Of a stretch of 64,000 nt of DNA, positions 49,008-58,896 are shown in pieces; position 1 is the first letter of the stretch; the number at the start of each line of letters is the position of its first letter. A program made the translations under genes and the position numbers. The stretch comes from Gluconobacter sp. P1C6_b. GTDB lineage: Bacteria; Pseudomonadota; Alphaproteobacteria; Acetobacterales; Acetobacteraceae. The stretch covers positions 1 through 64,000 of the forward strand of contig NZ_JACRVU010000005.1 of assembly GCF_018811945.1 (NCBI RefSeq), given 5' to 3'. A model generated the notes under the pieces. The model was not told where the DNA came from. It saw only the letters and a program-made list of their open reading frames with translations, and did no database searches.

Positions 49008-49733
49008 TTACTGCGACAGGTGAAGCGCCTGCTTCAGACCAGCGGCATCCTGTTCCAGCTCAAAGCCTGTGCTGCCCGGCTGGAACAGTTTTGCGGTCGC
49101 GAGATTCCCGGTCACGACAGGTTCGAATCCGGCTGCCCTCACCAGCGTCTCCACCTGTGACACCGCCCCCGCGTCATCTCCCGCAACCGGCACAGCCAGA
49201 AGAGGCGCCGCACGATGGGCTTCAGCACGAAGCGTCGTCATGTCGATGGAATTGAACGCCCGGACCACATGCGCAGAAGGAAAATAACGCTGCGTCGTCA
49301 CCCCCGCCCCGTCCTTCTGCGCGGTCTCCGCAATAGGCCCGTCCCGCCACGGATAGGGATTGGACGGATCGAGCACGATCTTGTCCAGCAACGTCCGGCT
49401 GAGCTGCGGGCCAAGCTGGGGGATGGCGCCATAGGGCACAGCCAGGACCACTATGTCTCCGTAAGCCGCCGCCTGCGCCGGGGTTCCCGCTGTTGCGAGC
49501 GGCCCCAGAGAGGTGGCGAGCGATTGTGCCTCACTCAGAGAGCGCGACGAGACCATGACGTGGTAGCCCGCATGAACCCAGAGTTCGGCCAGCGTCGTGC
49601 CGACATGGCCGGTGCCGATGATGCCGATCCGCGTCTTCTGCGTGTTGGAATCCACTGCGCCGGCATTACGGACGGTAGCCAGACCGGCGAGCGCTGCGAG
49701 GAAAGGGCGTCGTCTGAGAGGAAAGGCCGTCAT
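49008..49733 (-). CDS. NADP-binding F420-reductase-like protein with Tat-like leader
   Basis: A 241-residue Rossmann-fold protein of the F420-dependent NADP oxidoreductase/ProC-like superfamily: RIGIIGTGHVGTTLAELWVHAGY (GxGxxG), VSSRSLSEAQSLA, and VRAFNSIDM. The N-terminus reads PLRRRPFLAALAGLA, an Arg-rich leader with a hydrophobic stretch resembling a Tat signal. The ATG at 49733 overlaps the stop of the upstream cupin gene (ATGA), so they form an operon. A dinucleotide-binding enzyme exported with its cofactor is possible, as in Zymomonas glucose-fructose oxidoreductase; the substrate is unknown. Confidence 0.75.
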   Translation of the reverse strand: MTAFPLRRRPFLAALAGLATVRNAGAVDSNTQKTRIGIIGTGHVGTTLAELWVHAGYHVMVSSRSLSEAQSLATSLGPLATAGTPAQAAAYGDIVVLAVPYGAIPQLGPQLSRTLLDKIVLDPSNPYPWRDGPIAETAQKDGAGVTTQRYFPSAHVVRAFNSIDMTTLRAEAHRAAPLLAVPVAGDDAGAVSQVETLVRAAGFEPVVTGNLATAKLFQPGSTGFELEQDAAGLKQALHLSQ

Positions 49734-50317
49734 GAAGGGTGCCATTCCCGCGCGAGAACACCTGCTGCGCCCTGGACCGGATCCGTCTTCGGGAATGGCA
49801 GGCCGTGGATACGCGCGCGCTGTTCCACTGTCGGCGCGGCGCGGAGAATGTCAAAGGACTGGTTGGGCGGATAGGCGCCTATGACGGTGAAATCCTCGTC
49901 CGAGCCGAGATTGCAGTGCCCCGTGCCGGCCGGAAGCACGGCAATGTCACCGCCACGCACCTCGACTGTCCGGGCCTTGGGGCCTCCGAGCATCAGGCGT
50001 GCGGAACCGTTGGAAAAACCCAGAACTTCGTGCCCCAGACTGTGATAGTGGTGAAACGGATAAACCCCATTCCGCCATTGTGGTGGCCAGCCATTATGGG
50101 CGAACAGGTCTTCGTACACAGCCTCACGATCCGGCCCGGCTTCGAGCGCGTTGCGATACACGATGACGGGGAGATCCGGATTGTTCGGAACCCAGTCATT
50201 GGCCCGCAGCGTGAAAACGTCCACGCGGGAGGTCGTGGCTCTGGCGTGATGGATCCTGCCCTCTCCGAAGGTCAGTCCCAGCCCTGCCAGCAGGGCGTTG
50301 AAATCGCGTCGGTTCAT
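49730..50317 (-). CDS. Tat-exported cupin-domain protein
   Basis: A 195-residue cupin. The leader is MNRRDFNALLAGLGLTFGEG with the RRDF twin-arginine motif. The cupin fold shows YPFHHYHSLGHEVLGFSNGSARLMLGG (motif 1 His cluster) and GDIAVLPAGTGHCN (motif 2 His), so a metal site is likely. The start ATG at 50317 has AGGTGG upstream; the frame remains open far upstream, overlapping gltX on the other strand, and that part is not coding. It is coupled by ATGA to the NADP-binding protein downstream. Its role (isomerase, dioxygenase or sensor) is unknown. Confidence 0.82.
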   Translation of the reverse strand: MNRRDFNALLAGLGLTFGEGRIHHARATTSRVDVFTLRANDWVPNNPDLPVIVYRNALEAGPDREAVYEDLFAHNGWPPQWRNGVYPFHHYHSLGHEVLGFSNGSARLMLGGPKARTVEVRGGDIAVLPAGTGHCNLGSDEDFTVIGAYPPNQSFDILRAAPTVEQRARIHGLPFPKTDPVQGAAGVLAREWHPS

Positions 50318-50515
50318 TGGAAAGGTACCACCTGCACTATTGAAGGTCAGGATAGGCAGGTTCGGCAGAAGGCTGGAAATCACACACGCTTGAACAGGCT
50401 TAGCTTTTTGTAAGACACGGCGTTTTGACGGAAGGGTTCGGGATATGACCCTGCCCTGTGCCGGACCCTGCGCTGGCGGATGGAAGCGCGGGACAGAGCG
50501 TGATATGACGACCCC

Positions 50516-51934
50516 ATGACCATCCGTACGCGATTTGCCCCCTCCCCGACGGGTCTGCTGCATGTCGGCAACGCCCGCGCCGCCCTGTTCAATTTCCTCT
50601 TTGCCCGCCATCACGGCGGTGAATTCCTTCTGAGGATCGAGGACACCGACAAGGAACGCTCCACCCAGAAGGCCGTGGACGTGATCTTCGACGGTCTGGC
50701 CTGGATGGGGATCGAGGCAGATGCGGAACCGGTTTTCCAGTCCGCCCGTCAGGACCGCCATACGGAAGTCGCGCTGGAGCTTCTGGAAAAAGGACAGGCC
50801 TACAAGTGCTTCTGCACGCCGGAAGAGCTGACCGCCATGCGCGAGAAAGCCATGGCCGAGAAGCGTCCGCCCCGTTACGACGGCACCTGGCGGGACCGCG
50901 ATCCGTCCGAAGCACCCGAGGGCGCGCCTTATGTCGTACGTCTGAAGGCACCGCGTGAGGGCGAGACCGTCATCAGGGATCTGGTGCAGGGCGAAGTCCG
51001 CGTGGCAAATGCGGAAATGGACGATCTGATCCTGCTGCGCTCGGATGGCACGCCGACCTATCTGCATGCCGTGGTTGTCGACGATCATGACATGGAGATC
51101 ACGCATGTCATGCGCGGTGACGACCATCTGACGAACACGTTTCGTCAGGCCATGATCTATCGCGCCATGGGCTGGGATCTGCCGCATTTCGCGCATCTGC
51201 CGCTGATCCACGGTCCCGACGGCGCCAAGCTGTCCAAACGTCATGGCGCGCAGTCAGTGGTGGATTTCCGCGAGGAAGGTTACCTGCCCGAAGCCCTGTG
51301 CAACTACCTGCTGCGTCTGGGCTGGGGTCATGGCGATGCCGAAGTCCTGTCCCGCGAGGAGCAGATCAAGCTGTTCGATCTGGACGGTGTGGGCCGGTCC
51401 CCATCGCGCATGGATTACGTCAAGCTGGCGCATCTGAACGGGATCTGGATGCGTGTGGCCGATGACGAGCGTCTGACGAATGACGTCATGGAGCGTCTCC
51501 AGGGTCGCGAAGGTATGGTGACGGACGACAAGACCCGCGCACGCATTCTTGCGATGATGCCGGGCCTCAAGGAGCGCGCCAAGACGCTGGTAGAACTGGC
51601 GGACAATGCGGCCTTTGCAGGCTTCACCCTGCCCCTGACCTTTACGCCCAAGGCCGAGAAGCTGCTCGGAGAGGACGGGCGCAGGGTTCTTGAAGGCGTC
51701 GGCAAGGATCTGGCGGCTCTCAAGGATTTCACGCCCGCAGCGATCGACGGAACCCTGCGCGCCTATGCCGAAAAGCATGAGATCAAGCTCGGCTCCGTGG
51801 CCCAGCCGTTGCGGGCCGCCATGACAGGCTCCACGACGTCTCCGGGCATTGACCTGACGCTTTCGGCTCTGGGGCAGGACGAGGTTCTGGCCCGCATTGC
51901 TGCCGTTCTGGCTTCCGGGTCCGTCGATGCCTGA
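50516..51934 (+). CDS. gltX: Glutamate-tRNA ligase
   Basis: Class I glutamyl-tRNA synthetase of 472 residues. The HIGH-type motif is HVGN in [20 protein letters not shown], and KLSKRHG provides KMSKS. The zinc/DNA-binding region and the C-terminal anticodon-binding helices are complete. It probably charges tRNA-Glu, and tRNA-Gln if misacylation by GatCAB is used. It is the first gene of an operon with pyrB, pyrC', and plsY, its last codons overlapping pyrB by eight bases. Confidence 0.96.
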   Translation: MTIRTRFAPSPTGLLHVGNARAALFNFLFARHHGGEFLLRIEDTDKERSTQKAVDVIFDGLAWMGIEADAEPVFQSARQDRHTEVALELLEKGQAYKCFCTPEELTAMREKAMAEKRPPRYDGTWRDRDPSEAPEGAPYVVRLKAPREGETVIRDLVQGEVRVANAEMDDLILLRSDGTPTYLHAVVVDDHDMEITHVMRGDDHLTNTFRQAMIYRAMGWDLPHFAHLPLIHGPDGAKLSKRHGAQSVVDFREEGYLPEALCNYLLRLGWGHGDAEVLSREEQIKLFDLDGVGRSPSRMDYVKLAHLNGIWMRVADDERLTNDVMERLQGREGMVTDDKTRARILAMMPGLKERAKTLVELADNAAFAGFTLPLTFTPKAEKLLGEDGRRVLEGVGKDLAALKDFTPAAIDGTLRAYAEKHEIKLGSVAQPLRAAMTGSTTSPGIDLTLSALGQDEVLARIAAVLASGSVDA

Positions 51935-52868
51935 GCGGCCTTCCGTCCCCCGGCATCTGCTGGGAATCGAGGGGCTGTCGGCCGAACAGCTCGTACCGTT
52001 CCTCGATCTGGCGGAAAGCTACGCGCTTCTGAGCCGTTCGCGTTCCGCGCCGCGTGACGCGCTGCGGGGCCGGACGGTCATCAACCTGTTCTATGAAGAC
52101 AGCACCCGCACCCGCACGAGTTTCGAACTCGCGGGCAAGCGGCTTGGCGCCGATGTGATCAACATGTCCGTCGCCACGAGTTCTGTGAACAAGGGCGAAA
52201 CGCTTCTGGACACGGCGGCGACGCTGAATGCCATGCGCTGTGATCTGCTGGTCGTGCGGCATGCGCAGTCCGGTGCCCCTGCCCTGCTGTCGCAAAAGGT
52301 CGAGGCCAGCGTCGTCAATGCGGGCGATGGAACGCATGAACACCCGACGCAGGCGCTGCTGGATGCGCTGACGATCCGCCGTCATTTCGGCCGGCTTGAA
52401 GGGCTGACGGTCGCGATCTGCGGCGATGTCGGACACAGCCGGGTGGCACGTTCCAACATCCATCTGCTGACGGCATTCGGAAACCGGGTGCGTCTGGCTG
52501 GACCGCCGACGCTCCTGCCCGGCGCGATGGCGGAGCTTGGCGATGTCGAGCTGTATTCCGACATGGACCGTGCGCTTGAAGGCGCGGATGTCGTCATGTC
52601 CCTGCGGCTTCAGAAGGAGCGCATGGGGGCGGGTCTGGTGCCGAGTGCGCGGGAATACTTCCGTTTCTTCGGACTGGACCGCCGCCGTCTGGCGCTGGCG
52701 AAGCCCGGTGCGCTCGTCATGCATCCGGGGCCGATGAACCGCGGGGTGGAAATTGCCTCGGACGTGGCGGATTCGGACCAGAGCGTGATTTCCGAACAGG
52801 TTGAAATGGGCGTGGCCGTGCGGATGGCGGTTCTGGACCGGCTGTCCCGGGCACGGATGCCAATATGA
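51927..52868 (+). CDS. pyrB: Aspartate carbamoyltransferase catalytic subunit
   Basis: A 313-residue ATCase catalytic chain, committing step of pyrimidine synthesis. Carbamoyl phosphate site [16 protein letters not shown], substrate site [12 protein letters not shown] and [10 protein letters not shown] are intact. The gene starts at 51927 within the end of gltX. Downstream, a pyrC-like gene overlaps by four bases; together the pair matches class A ATCase, where PyrB and an inactive dihydroorotase-like chain form a large dodecamer. No pyrI is present. Confidence 0.96.
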   Translation: MPERPSVPRHLLGIEGLSAEQLVPFLDLAESYALLSRSRSAPRDALRGRTVINLFYEDSTRTRTSFELAGKRLGADVINMSVATSSVNKGETLLDTAATLNAMRCDLLVVRHAQSGAPALLSQKVEASVVNAGDGTHEHPTQALLDALTIRRHFGRLEGLTVAICGDVGHSRVARSNIHLLTAFGNRVRLAGPPTLLPGAMAELGDVELYSDMDRALEGADVVMSLRLQKERMGAGLVPSAREYFRFFGLDRRRLALAKPGALVMHPGPMNRGVEIASDVADSDQSVISEQVEMGVAVRMAVLDRLSRARMPI

Positions 52869-54151
52869 CTGATATTGTTTTTGAAAATGTCCGTCTGATC
52901 GATCCCGCTTCCGGCCGGGACGAGACCGGACGGCTTGTGGTCCGTCAGGGAAAGATCATCGCCTGCGAGGACGGATCGGTTCCCGAAGGTGCGCGGGTCA
53001 TTGATGGCGCGGGAGCAGTCCTGTGTCCTGGCCTGGTGGACATGCGCGTGGCACTTGGCGAGCCAGGCTCGGAATATCGCGAGAGCGTCTCCTCCGGCGC
53101 GCGGGCAGCCGTAGCGGGCGGCATCACCACGATGGCGGTCCTGCCCAATACGTCGCCACCGATCGACAATCCGGCCCTCGTCCATCTCCTGCGGGTCCGG
53201 GGCGAAGAGACGGGAATGGTCTCGATCCATCCTTATGGAGCACTGACGCGCGGCTGTGAGGGCAGGGAGATGGCCGAACTGGGCCTGCTTCAGGAAGCCG
53301 GAGCGGTCGCGTTCACGGACGGGACGCACGCCATTGCAGACGCCAAGCAGATGCGCAATCTGCTGTCCTATTCGCGCTTTCTCGATGCCATCGTGGTCCA
53401 GCATCCCGAAGAGCCCTCGCTGGCCACGGGAGCCTGCGCCACGGCTGGCGCGCGGGCCGTGCGGATGGGGCTGCCTCAGGTTCCGGCCGAAGCCGAAGCC
53501 ATCATGATTGCGCGGGATCTGCGTCTTGCGGAAATGACCAAGGCCCGGCTGCATTTCGCGCATGTCTCGACAGCCGAAGGGTTGGATCTGATCCGTCAGG
53601 CCAAAAGCCGCGGCGTCCGGGTGACCTGCGATACGGCGCCTCCCTATTTCGCAATGACCGAAGACGATATCGGTGATTTCCGCACCTATGCGAAACTCTC
53701 GCCTCCTTTGCGCAATGAAGCGGACCGCAAAGCCGTCTGCGCGGGGTTGGTGGACGGCACGATCGACGCCGTGGCTTCGGATCATGCCCCGGCGGATGCC
53801 GATGACAAGCGTCTGCCCTTTGCGCAGGCGCGGGCCGGGGGAACGGGTCTGGTAACACTTCTGGGCGTCACGCTCGGAACCGGGCTGCCGCTGGTTGATG
53901 CGTTACGTCTGGTAACGTCCGCCCCGGCTGCGCTACTTGGCCTTAAAGCCGGAACGCTCGCAGTCGGGAGCGATGCCGATCTGTGTCTGTTCGATCCGGA
54001 AGGGGCGTGGACCGTCGTGGCCGGAGATCTTCCGGGCCGTGCACAAAACACGCCTTTCGATGGGCAGGAGCTGAAGGGCCGCGTCCTGCGCACGTTCAAA
54101 CGGGGCGTAGAGGTCTTTACGGCTGCCGAGATGGCGGGGGCGCCTTCATGA
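52865..54151 (+). CDS. Dihydroorotase-like chain, probably catalytically inactive (PyrC')
   Basis: A 428-residue dihydroorotase-family protein, overlapping pyrB by ATGA. Its overall pattern is type I DHOase, yet key sites are altered: after GLVD the expected MHVHLREPG is MRVALGEPG (residues 60-68), so both metal-binding His and the substrate Arg are lost (Arg61, Ala63, Gly65), and the TPHH segment reads APPY. HVSTAEG and [12 protein letters not shown] are kept. This is the hallmark of the pseudo-DHOase chain PyrC' of Pseudomonas, which holds PyrB in the active class A complex. A separate functional pyrC should exist elsewhere. It precedes plsY, overlapping by four bases. Confidence 0.88.
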   Translation: MTDIVFENVRLIDPASGRDETGRLVVRQGKIIACEDGSVPEGARVIDGAGAVLCPGLVDMRVALGEPGSEYRESVSSGARAAVAGGITTMAVLPNTSPPIDNPALVHLLRVRGEETGMVSIHPYGALTRGCEGREMAELGLLQEAGAVAFTDGTHAIADAKQMRNLLSYSRFLDAIVVQHPEEPSLATGACATAGARAVRMGLPQVPAEAEAIMIARDLRLAEMTKARLHFAHVSTAEGLDLIRQAKSRGVRVTCDTAPPYFAMTEDDIGDFRTYAKLSPPLRNEADRKAVCAGLVDGTIDAVASDHAPADADDKRLPFAQARAGGTGLVTLLGVTLGTGLPLVDALRLVTSAPAALLGLKAGTLAVGSDADLCLFDPEGAWTVVAGDLPGRAQNTPFDGQELKGRVLRTFKRGVEVFTAAEMAGAPS

Positions 54152-54780
54152 GCGGCTTTCAGGCACAGCTGATCCTGCTGTCTCTTATATCCTATGTCAT
54201 CGGAAGCATTCCTTTCGGCCTGCTTCTGACGGCACTGGGTGGCGGCGGCGACATCCGCAAGATCGGCTCGGGCAATATCGGCGCAACCAACGTCCTGCGT
54301 ACGGGGCGTCGGGGACTGGCGGCGGCAACGCTGCTGCTGGATGCGCTCAAGGGAGCTATGGCCGTCCTGATCGCCCGGTTTTTCTTCCCTGGCGCCAGCG
54401 AAACCACCATGGCCGTCGCCGCCGTTGCCGTCGTCATCGGGCACTGCTTTCCGGTCTGGCTCGGTTTCCGGGGTGGCAAGGGCGTGGCAACGGGATTGGG
54501 AACAATCTGGGTCCTGTCATGGCCGGTTGGGCTGGCCTGCTGCGTGGTGTGGCTGCTGGTCGCGCGTCTGAGCCGGATTTCCTCGGCCGGGGCGCTGGCA
54601 GCGTTCTTAATAGCCCCCGTACTGATGGTTCTGCTGTCAGGCCGAACGCTACACTCTCCGATCCCGGTGGCGACGCTGCTCGTCTCCCTGCTGATCTGGG
54701 TCAGACATTCCAGCAATATTGCCCGGCTCCTGACAGGCCGGGAACCGCGTGTGAACGTTGATCCGGCATCCAGACGCTAG
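54148..54780 (+). CDS. plsY: Acyl-phosphate:glycerol-3-phosphate acyltransferase
   Basis: PlsY, 210 residues with about five membrane helices. Motifs: SYVIGSIPFGLLL, KIGSGNIGATNVLRTG (acyl-phosphate and G3P-binding loop), GHCFPVWLGFRGGKGVATG. It makes lysophosphatidic acid from acyl phosphate and glycerol 3-phosphate at the inner membrane. The ATG overlaps the pyrC' stop (ATGA), linking membrane lipid and pyrimidine genes in one transcript. The upstream open frame in this phase belongs to the pyrC' region. Confidence 0.95.
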   Translation: MSGFQAQLILLSLISYVIGSIPFGLLLTALGGGGDIRKIGSGNIGATNVLRTGRRGLAAATLLLDALKGAMAVLIARFFFPGASETTMAVAAVAVVIGHCFPVWLGFRGGKGVATGLGTIWVLSWPVGLACCVVWLLVARLSRISSAGALAAFLIAPVLMVLLSGRTLHSPIPVATLLVSLLIWVRHSSNIARLLTGREPRVNVDPASRR

Positions 54781-54824
54781 ATTTTAAGCATCCATTAAGG
54801 AATCTGTCCTAAGGAAAAGATCTT

Positions 54825-56009
54825 ATGACAGTTTCTCTGAACGTCCCTTTCGCCACATTTGCAACAGACCGAATCGATGCGTTGCGTCTTGCGCAGACGA
54901 CTGGCGTCGGTCCGATCAACTTTGCGCGACTGATGACACAGTATGGCAGCGCAGGGGCCGCCCTTGCCGCTCTTCCCGGTCGCATGCGCAGGGCTGGACG
55001 CCGGGAAGACCCTGTCATTCCGACCGTCTCACGTATGACAGACGAGCTGGATCGCCTTGAAAAACTGGGGGGAAAGATGCTGCTGCGGGGAGATGCGGAC
55101 TATCCGCTACTCCTCTCCTGCATTCCGGATGCCCCTCCCGTCCTGTTCACGTTGGGAGATGTCCGCAAGCTCTCGATGCGCTCCGTGGGAATTGTTGGCG
55201 CGCGCAATGCCTCTGCGGCTGGAATCCGGATTGCAGAGAGCCTTTCGGCCGAAATTGCACATTCGGGACTTTGCGTAATTTCCGGGCTGGCACGGGGAAT
55301 CGACTCGGCAGCCCATGCCGCAGCTCTTCACCCCGGACTGACGGTCGCGGCCATCGCGGGTGGTCTGGATCATGTCTATCCGCCCGAGAATGCCTCCCTT
55401 CAGCAGCAGATCGCCGAAAGGGGCTGTCTGGTGACAGAAGCCTTGCTCGGGACAGCCCCGCTGGCCCGCCATTTTCCACGACGTAACCGCCTGATCGCCG
55501 GAATTTCGCTGGGGTGCCTGATCATTGAAGCAACGGTTGGATCCGGCACGCTGATCACGGCCGATCTGGCCCAGTCCTATAACCGTGAACTCTTCGTCGT
55601 ACCTGGCTCACCGCTCGATCCCCGGTCACGGGGCGGAAACCAGTTGCTGAAAACAAGCCAGGCCACCCTGACAGAAAATATTGATGATATTCTTCAGGTC
55701 CTGCCCTCGGCGCTTCCACAGCGCGAGGCAGCGCCTTGGCAGCGTTCATCCGCCCACAGCCCGCCTTTGACGGGCTTTTCCGAGCCTTCCACGCCCTGGG
55801 GCAGCCCTGTCAGCGAGGACTGGGTTGAGCCAGATCTGGCCCAGAAGACGGTGTGTTCCCTCCTGTCCGTAACACCGGTAGCAGTTGACGATGTGGTGCG
55901 CCGCTGCCAGTTCTCCGTGTCGGCAGTGCTTGCGACACTGGCCGAGCTTGAGCTCGGCGGGGTCGTGGAGTTTGTGCCCGGCGGACGCGTGGCGTTGCTG
56001 CCGAACTGA
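54825..56009 (+). CDS. dprA: DNA-processing protein DprA
   Basis: A 394-residue DprA/Smf that loads RecA on incoming single-stranded DNA in transformation. A Rossmann core includes VGIVGARNASAAGIRIAESL, VISGLARGIDSAAHAAAL, VAAIAGGLDHVYPPEN and PRRNRLIAGISLG (dimer/DNA-binding). The C-terminal winged-helix region (about 325-394) follows a Ser/Pro-rich linker. AAGGAAAAG precedes the ATG. It follows plsY by 44 bases and precedes topA by 25. Confidence 0.94.
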   Translation: MTVSLNVPFATFATDRIDALRLAQTTGVGPINFARLMTQYGSAGAALAALPGRMRRAGRREDPVIPTVSRMTDELDRLEKLGGKMLLRGDADYPLLLSCIPDAPPVLFTLGDVRKLSMRSVGIVGARNASAAGIRIAESLSAEIAHSGLCVISGLARGIDSAAHAAALHPGLTVAAIAGGLDHVYPPENASLQQQIAERGCLVTEALLGTAPLARHFPRRNRLIAGISLGCLIIEATVGSGTLITADLAQSYNRELFVVPGSPLDPRSRGGNQLLKTSQATLTENIDDILQVLPSALPQREAAPWQRSSAHSPPLTGFSEPSTPWGSPVSEDWVEPDLAQKTVCSLLSVTPVAVDDVVRRCQFSVSAVLATLAELELGGVVEFVPGGRVALLPN

Positions 56010-56034
56010 AGTGACGCGGAATACCGGAGTGGCG

Positions 56035-58731
56035 ATGACGGACGTTGTGGTGGTCGAGAGCCCGGCAAAGGCCAAGACGATCAACAAGTATCTGGGAAGC
56101 GGATATACCGTGCTCGCTTCGTTCGGTCATGTGCGGGACCTGCCGCCCAAGGACGGCAGCGTGCGCCCGGACGAGAACTTTGCCATGAGCTGGCAGACAG
56201 ACGAGCGCGGCGCCAAACAGATTTCCGCCATCACCAAGGCGCTGAAGGGGGCGAAGAACCTTTACCTCGCCACTGACCCGGATCGCGAAGGCGAAGCGAT
56301 TTCCTGGCACGTCCGCAGCGTTCTGGAAGAAAAGAAACTTCTGAAGAACGTCGACGTCCATCGCGTCACCTTCAACGAAATTACGAAATCAGCCGTTACG
56401 GCGGCGATGGCAGCCCCGCGTGAGCTGGACCGCCCGCTGATCGACGCTTATCTGGCCCGGCGCGCGCTGGACTATCTGGTGGGCTTCACGCTGTCTCCCG
56501 TTCTGTGGCGCAAGCTGCCCGGCAGCCGAAGTGCCGGACGTGTGCAGTCCGTCGCTCTGCGCCTGATCTGCGAGCGCGAAGCCGAGATCGAAGTCTTTCG
56601 TCCCAAGGAATACTGGACCGTCACCGGCGGCTTCACGACGCCGGGCAAGGCGGCGTTTCAGGCACGGCTGACGCATCTGAAGGGCGAGAAGCTCGACCAG
56701 TTCGACCTGAACAACGAGCAACTGGCTTTCGGCGCGCGCGACACCGTTCTGGGCGGACAGTTCACGGTCCGCTCCGTCGAGCGCAAGCGCACCAAGCGCA
56801 ATCCGCCGCCGCCGTTCACGACCTCCACCCTGCAGCAGGAAGCGTCGCGCAAGCTCGGCATGAGCGCACAGACCACGATGCGCACGGCCCAGCAGCTTTA
56901 TGAAGGTGTGGATCTGCGCGGCGAGACCACCGGTCTGATCACCTATATGCGGACCGATGGCGTGACGATGGCCAAGGAAGCCGTGGGCGCCATTCGCGGA
57001 CATATCGGCAAGGCATTCGGCGATGAGTATGTGCCGGATTATCCGCGCAGCTACTCGACCAAGGCCAAGAATGCGCAGGAAGCCCATGAGGCCATCCGCC
57101 CGACGGATGTGTTTCTCACACCGCACCAGGTCGCCCATGCCCTGACGCCGGAACAGAAGAAGCTTTACGAGCTGATCTGGAAGCGCTCCGTCGCCTCGCA
57201 GATGCAGTCGGCCGAGCTGGATCAGGTGGCGGTAACGCTGGCGGATGCGAGCGGCCAGACGCTTCTGCGTGCGACGGGTTCGACCATCGCATTTGACGGC
57301 TTCCTCAAGCTCTATATCGAAGGCCGTGACGACACGAAGGCCGAGGACGAAGACGGCAAACTTCTGCCGCCCATGAAGGAAGGCGATCGCCTGACGACGG
57401 GGACCGTGGATGCCGAACAGCACTTCACCCAGCCGCCGCCGCGCTATTCGGAAGCCTCGCTCGTCAAGAAAATGGAAGAGATCGGCATTGGCCGTCCTTC
57501 GACCTACGCCTCCATTCTCGGTGTGCTGAGGGACCGCAACTATGTGCGTCTGGACGCACGGCGCTTCGTTCCTGAAGATCGCGGCCGTCTGGTCACGGCG
57601 TTCCTGACCTCGTTCTTTGAGCGCTATGTCGATACCGGCTTCACGGCCTCGCTCGAAGAGCAGCTTGATGACATTTCGGGCGGTCGGGCCGACTGGCATG
57701 ACGTCATGGCGGCCTTCTGGCACGATTTCTCGGCAGCCGTGGCGCAGACCAAGGATCTGAAGATCTCGGACGTCATCGACGCCCTGGACGAGGATCTTGG
57801 GCCGCATTTCTTCCCGCCTCGCCCCGATGGCGCTGATCCGCGCGTCTGCACATCCTGCGGAACCGGGCGGCTGGGCCTGCGACTGGGTAAGTTCGGCGCC
57901 TTCATCGGCTGTTCGAACTATCCGACCTGCCAGTTCACCCGCCGTCTGGTCGCCGAGGAAGGCGATTCTGAAGGACTGAACGACGGTCCGAAGGTTCTGG
58001 GCCAGGATCCGGAGACTGGCGAGGACATCTCGATCCGCCGCGGTCCTTACGGACTTTATATCCAGCGCGGGGAACCGAACCCCGAAGACAAGAAGGCCAA
58101 GCCCAAGCGGACGACCATTCCCAAGGGCATTGATGGCAACACCATGACCATGGAACAGGCGCTGGGGCTGCTGTCCCTGCCACGTCTGGTTGGGCTTCAT
58201 CCCGAGACAGGCGAAAAAATCGAGGCTGGTCTGGGACGCTTCGGGCCGTATGTGAAGATGGGCGCCATCTATGGCACGCTCGACAAGGATGATGACGTTC
58301 TGACTGTCGGGCTGAACCGGGCCGTGGATGCGCTGGCCAAGAAACTGGCCTCCATCCGCAATCTGGGCCCCCACCCGAAGGACGGCGAGCCGGTCATGAT
58401 CCGCAAGGGACGGTTCGGTCCTTATGCCCAGCACGGCCAGCTGATCGCCAACCTGCCGAAGGGGCAGGATATGGACGAGGTCACGCTGGATGAGGCCGTG
58501 GCGCTTCTGGCGGAGAAGGGCAAGCCACTGAAAGGTGGCGCAAAAAAAACTTCTGCGAAAAAAGCCGCTCCGAAAGCAGCAAAGGCGAAAAAAGCCGTTG
58601 CGGCTGCGGAAGGGGATGAGGCGGCCCCGAAGAAGGTAACAAAGCGTAGCCCGGCCAAATCCGCCACAAAGACGAAAACCACAATGCCGCGGAAACGTAA
58701 GACTGTTTCCGACACGTCGTCGGAAGGCTGA
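56035..58731 (+). CDS. topA: DNA topoisomerase I
   Basis: Type IA topoisomerase of 898 residues that relaxes negative supercoils. TOPRIM: VVVVESPAKAKTINKYL and ATDPDREGEAISWHV; the catalytic Tyr is in GLITYMRTDG. The C-terminal part has a four-Cys zinc ribbon (CTSCGTGRLGLRLGKFGAFIGCSNYPTC) and repeated toprim-associated motifs (GRFGPYVKMG, KGRFGPYAQHG), then a Lys/Ala-rich basic tail of about 60 residues that should strengthen DNA binding. The start at 56035 fits the N-terminal TOPRIM strand; the longer frame reaches back into dprA. Confidence 0.96.
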   Translation: MTDVVVVESPAKAKTINKYLGSGYTVLASFGHVRDLPPKDGSVRPDENFAMSWQTDERGAKQISAITKALKGAKNLYLATDPDREGEAISWHVRSVLEEKKLLKNVDVHRVTFNEITKSAVTAAMAAPRELDRPLIDAYLARRALDYLVGFTLSPVLWRKLPGSRSAGRVQSVALRLICEREAEIEVFRPKEYWTVTGGFTTPGKAAFQARLTHLKGEKLDQFDLNNEQLAFGARDTVLGGQFTVRSVERKRTKRNPPPPFTTSTLQQEASRKLGMSAQTTMRTAQQLYEGVDLRGETTGLITYMRTDGVTMAKEAVGAIRGHIGKAFGDEYVPDYPRSYSTKAKNAQEAHEAIRPTDVFLTPHQVAHALTPEQKKLYELIWKRSVASQMQSAELDQVAVTLADASGQTLLRATGSTIAFDGFLKLYIEGRDDTKAEDEDGKLLPPMKEGDRLTTGTVDAEQHFTQPPPRYSEASLVKKMEEIGIGRPSTYASILGVLRDRNYVRLDARRFVPEDRGRLVTAFLTSFFERYVDTGFTASLEEQLDDISGGRADWHDVMAAFWHDFSAAVAQTKDLKISDVIDALDEDLGPHFFPPRPDGADPRVCTSCGTGRLGLRLGKFGAFIGCSNYPTCQFTRRLVAEEGDSEGLNDGPKVLGQDPETGEDISIRRGPYGLYIQRGEPNPEDKKAKPKRTTIPKGIDGNTMTMEQALGLLSLPRLVGLHPETGEKIEAGLGRFGPYVKMGAIYGTLDKDDDVLTVGLNRAVDALAKKLASIRNLGPHPKDGEPVMIRKGRFGPYAQHGQLIANLPKGQDMDEVTLDEAVALLAEKGKPLKGGAKKTSAKKAAPKAAKAKKAVAAAEGDEAAPKKVTKRSPAKSATKTKTTMPRKRKTVSDTSSEG

Positions 58732-58896
58732 AAACAGATCGGGTCGACAGTGTTGCCTGACGGCACTGCCGACCCCACATTCGGTCTGGCAAGTCTTTAC
58801 CGTGGCTGAAGTTTGTGGCGTGGTCGCCTTACGGGGAGCAGCCTTCTTTGCCGTCCCGTCTCCAAGGACCCCGTCTTGCGTCATGCCGTCCGCCCT

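Noticed and set aside
50318-51244. N-terminal extension of the cupin frame across the gltX start
   Set aside because: The twin-arginine leader at 50317 is preceded by AGGTGG, and the extension is an antisense shadow of gltX.
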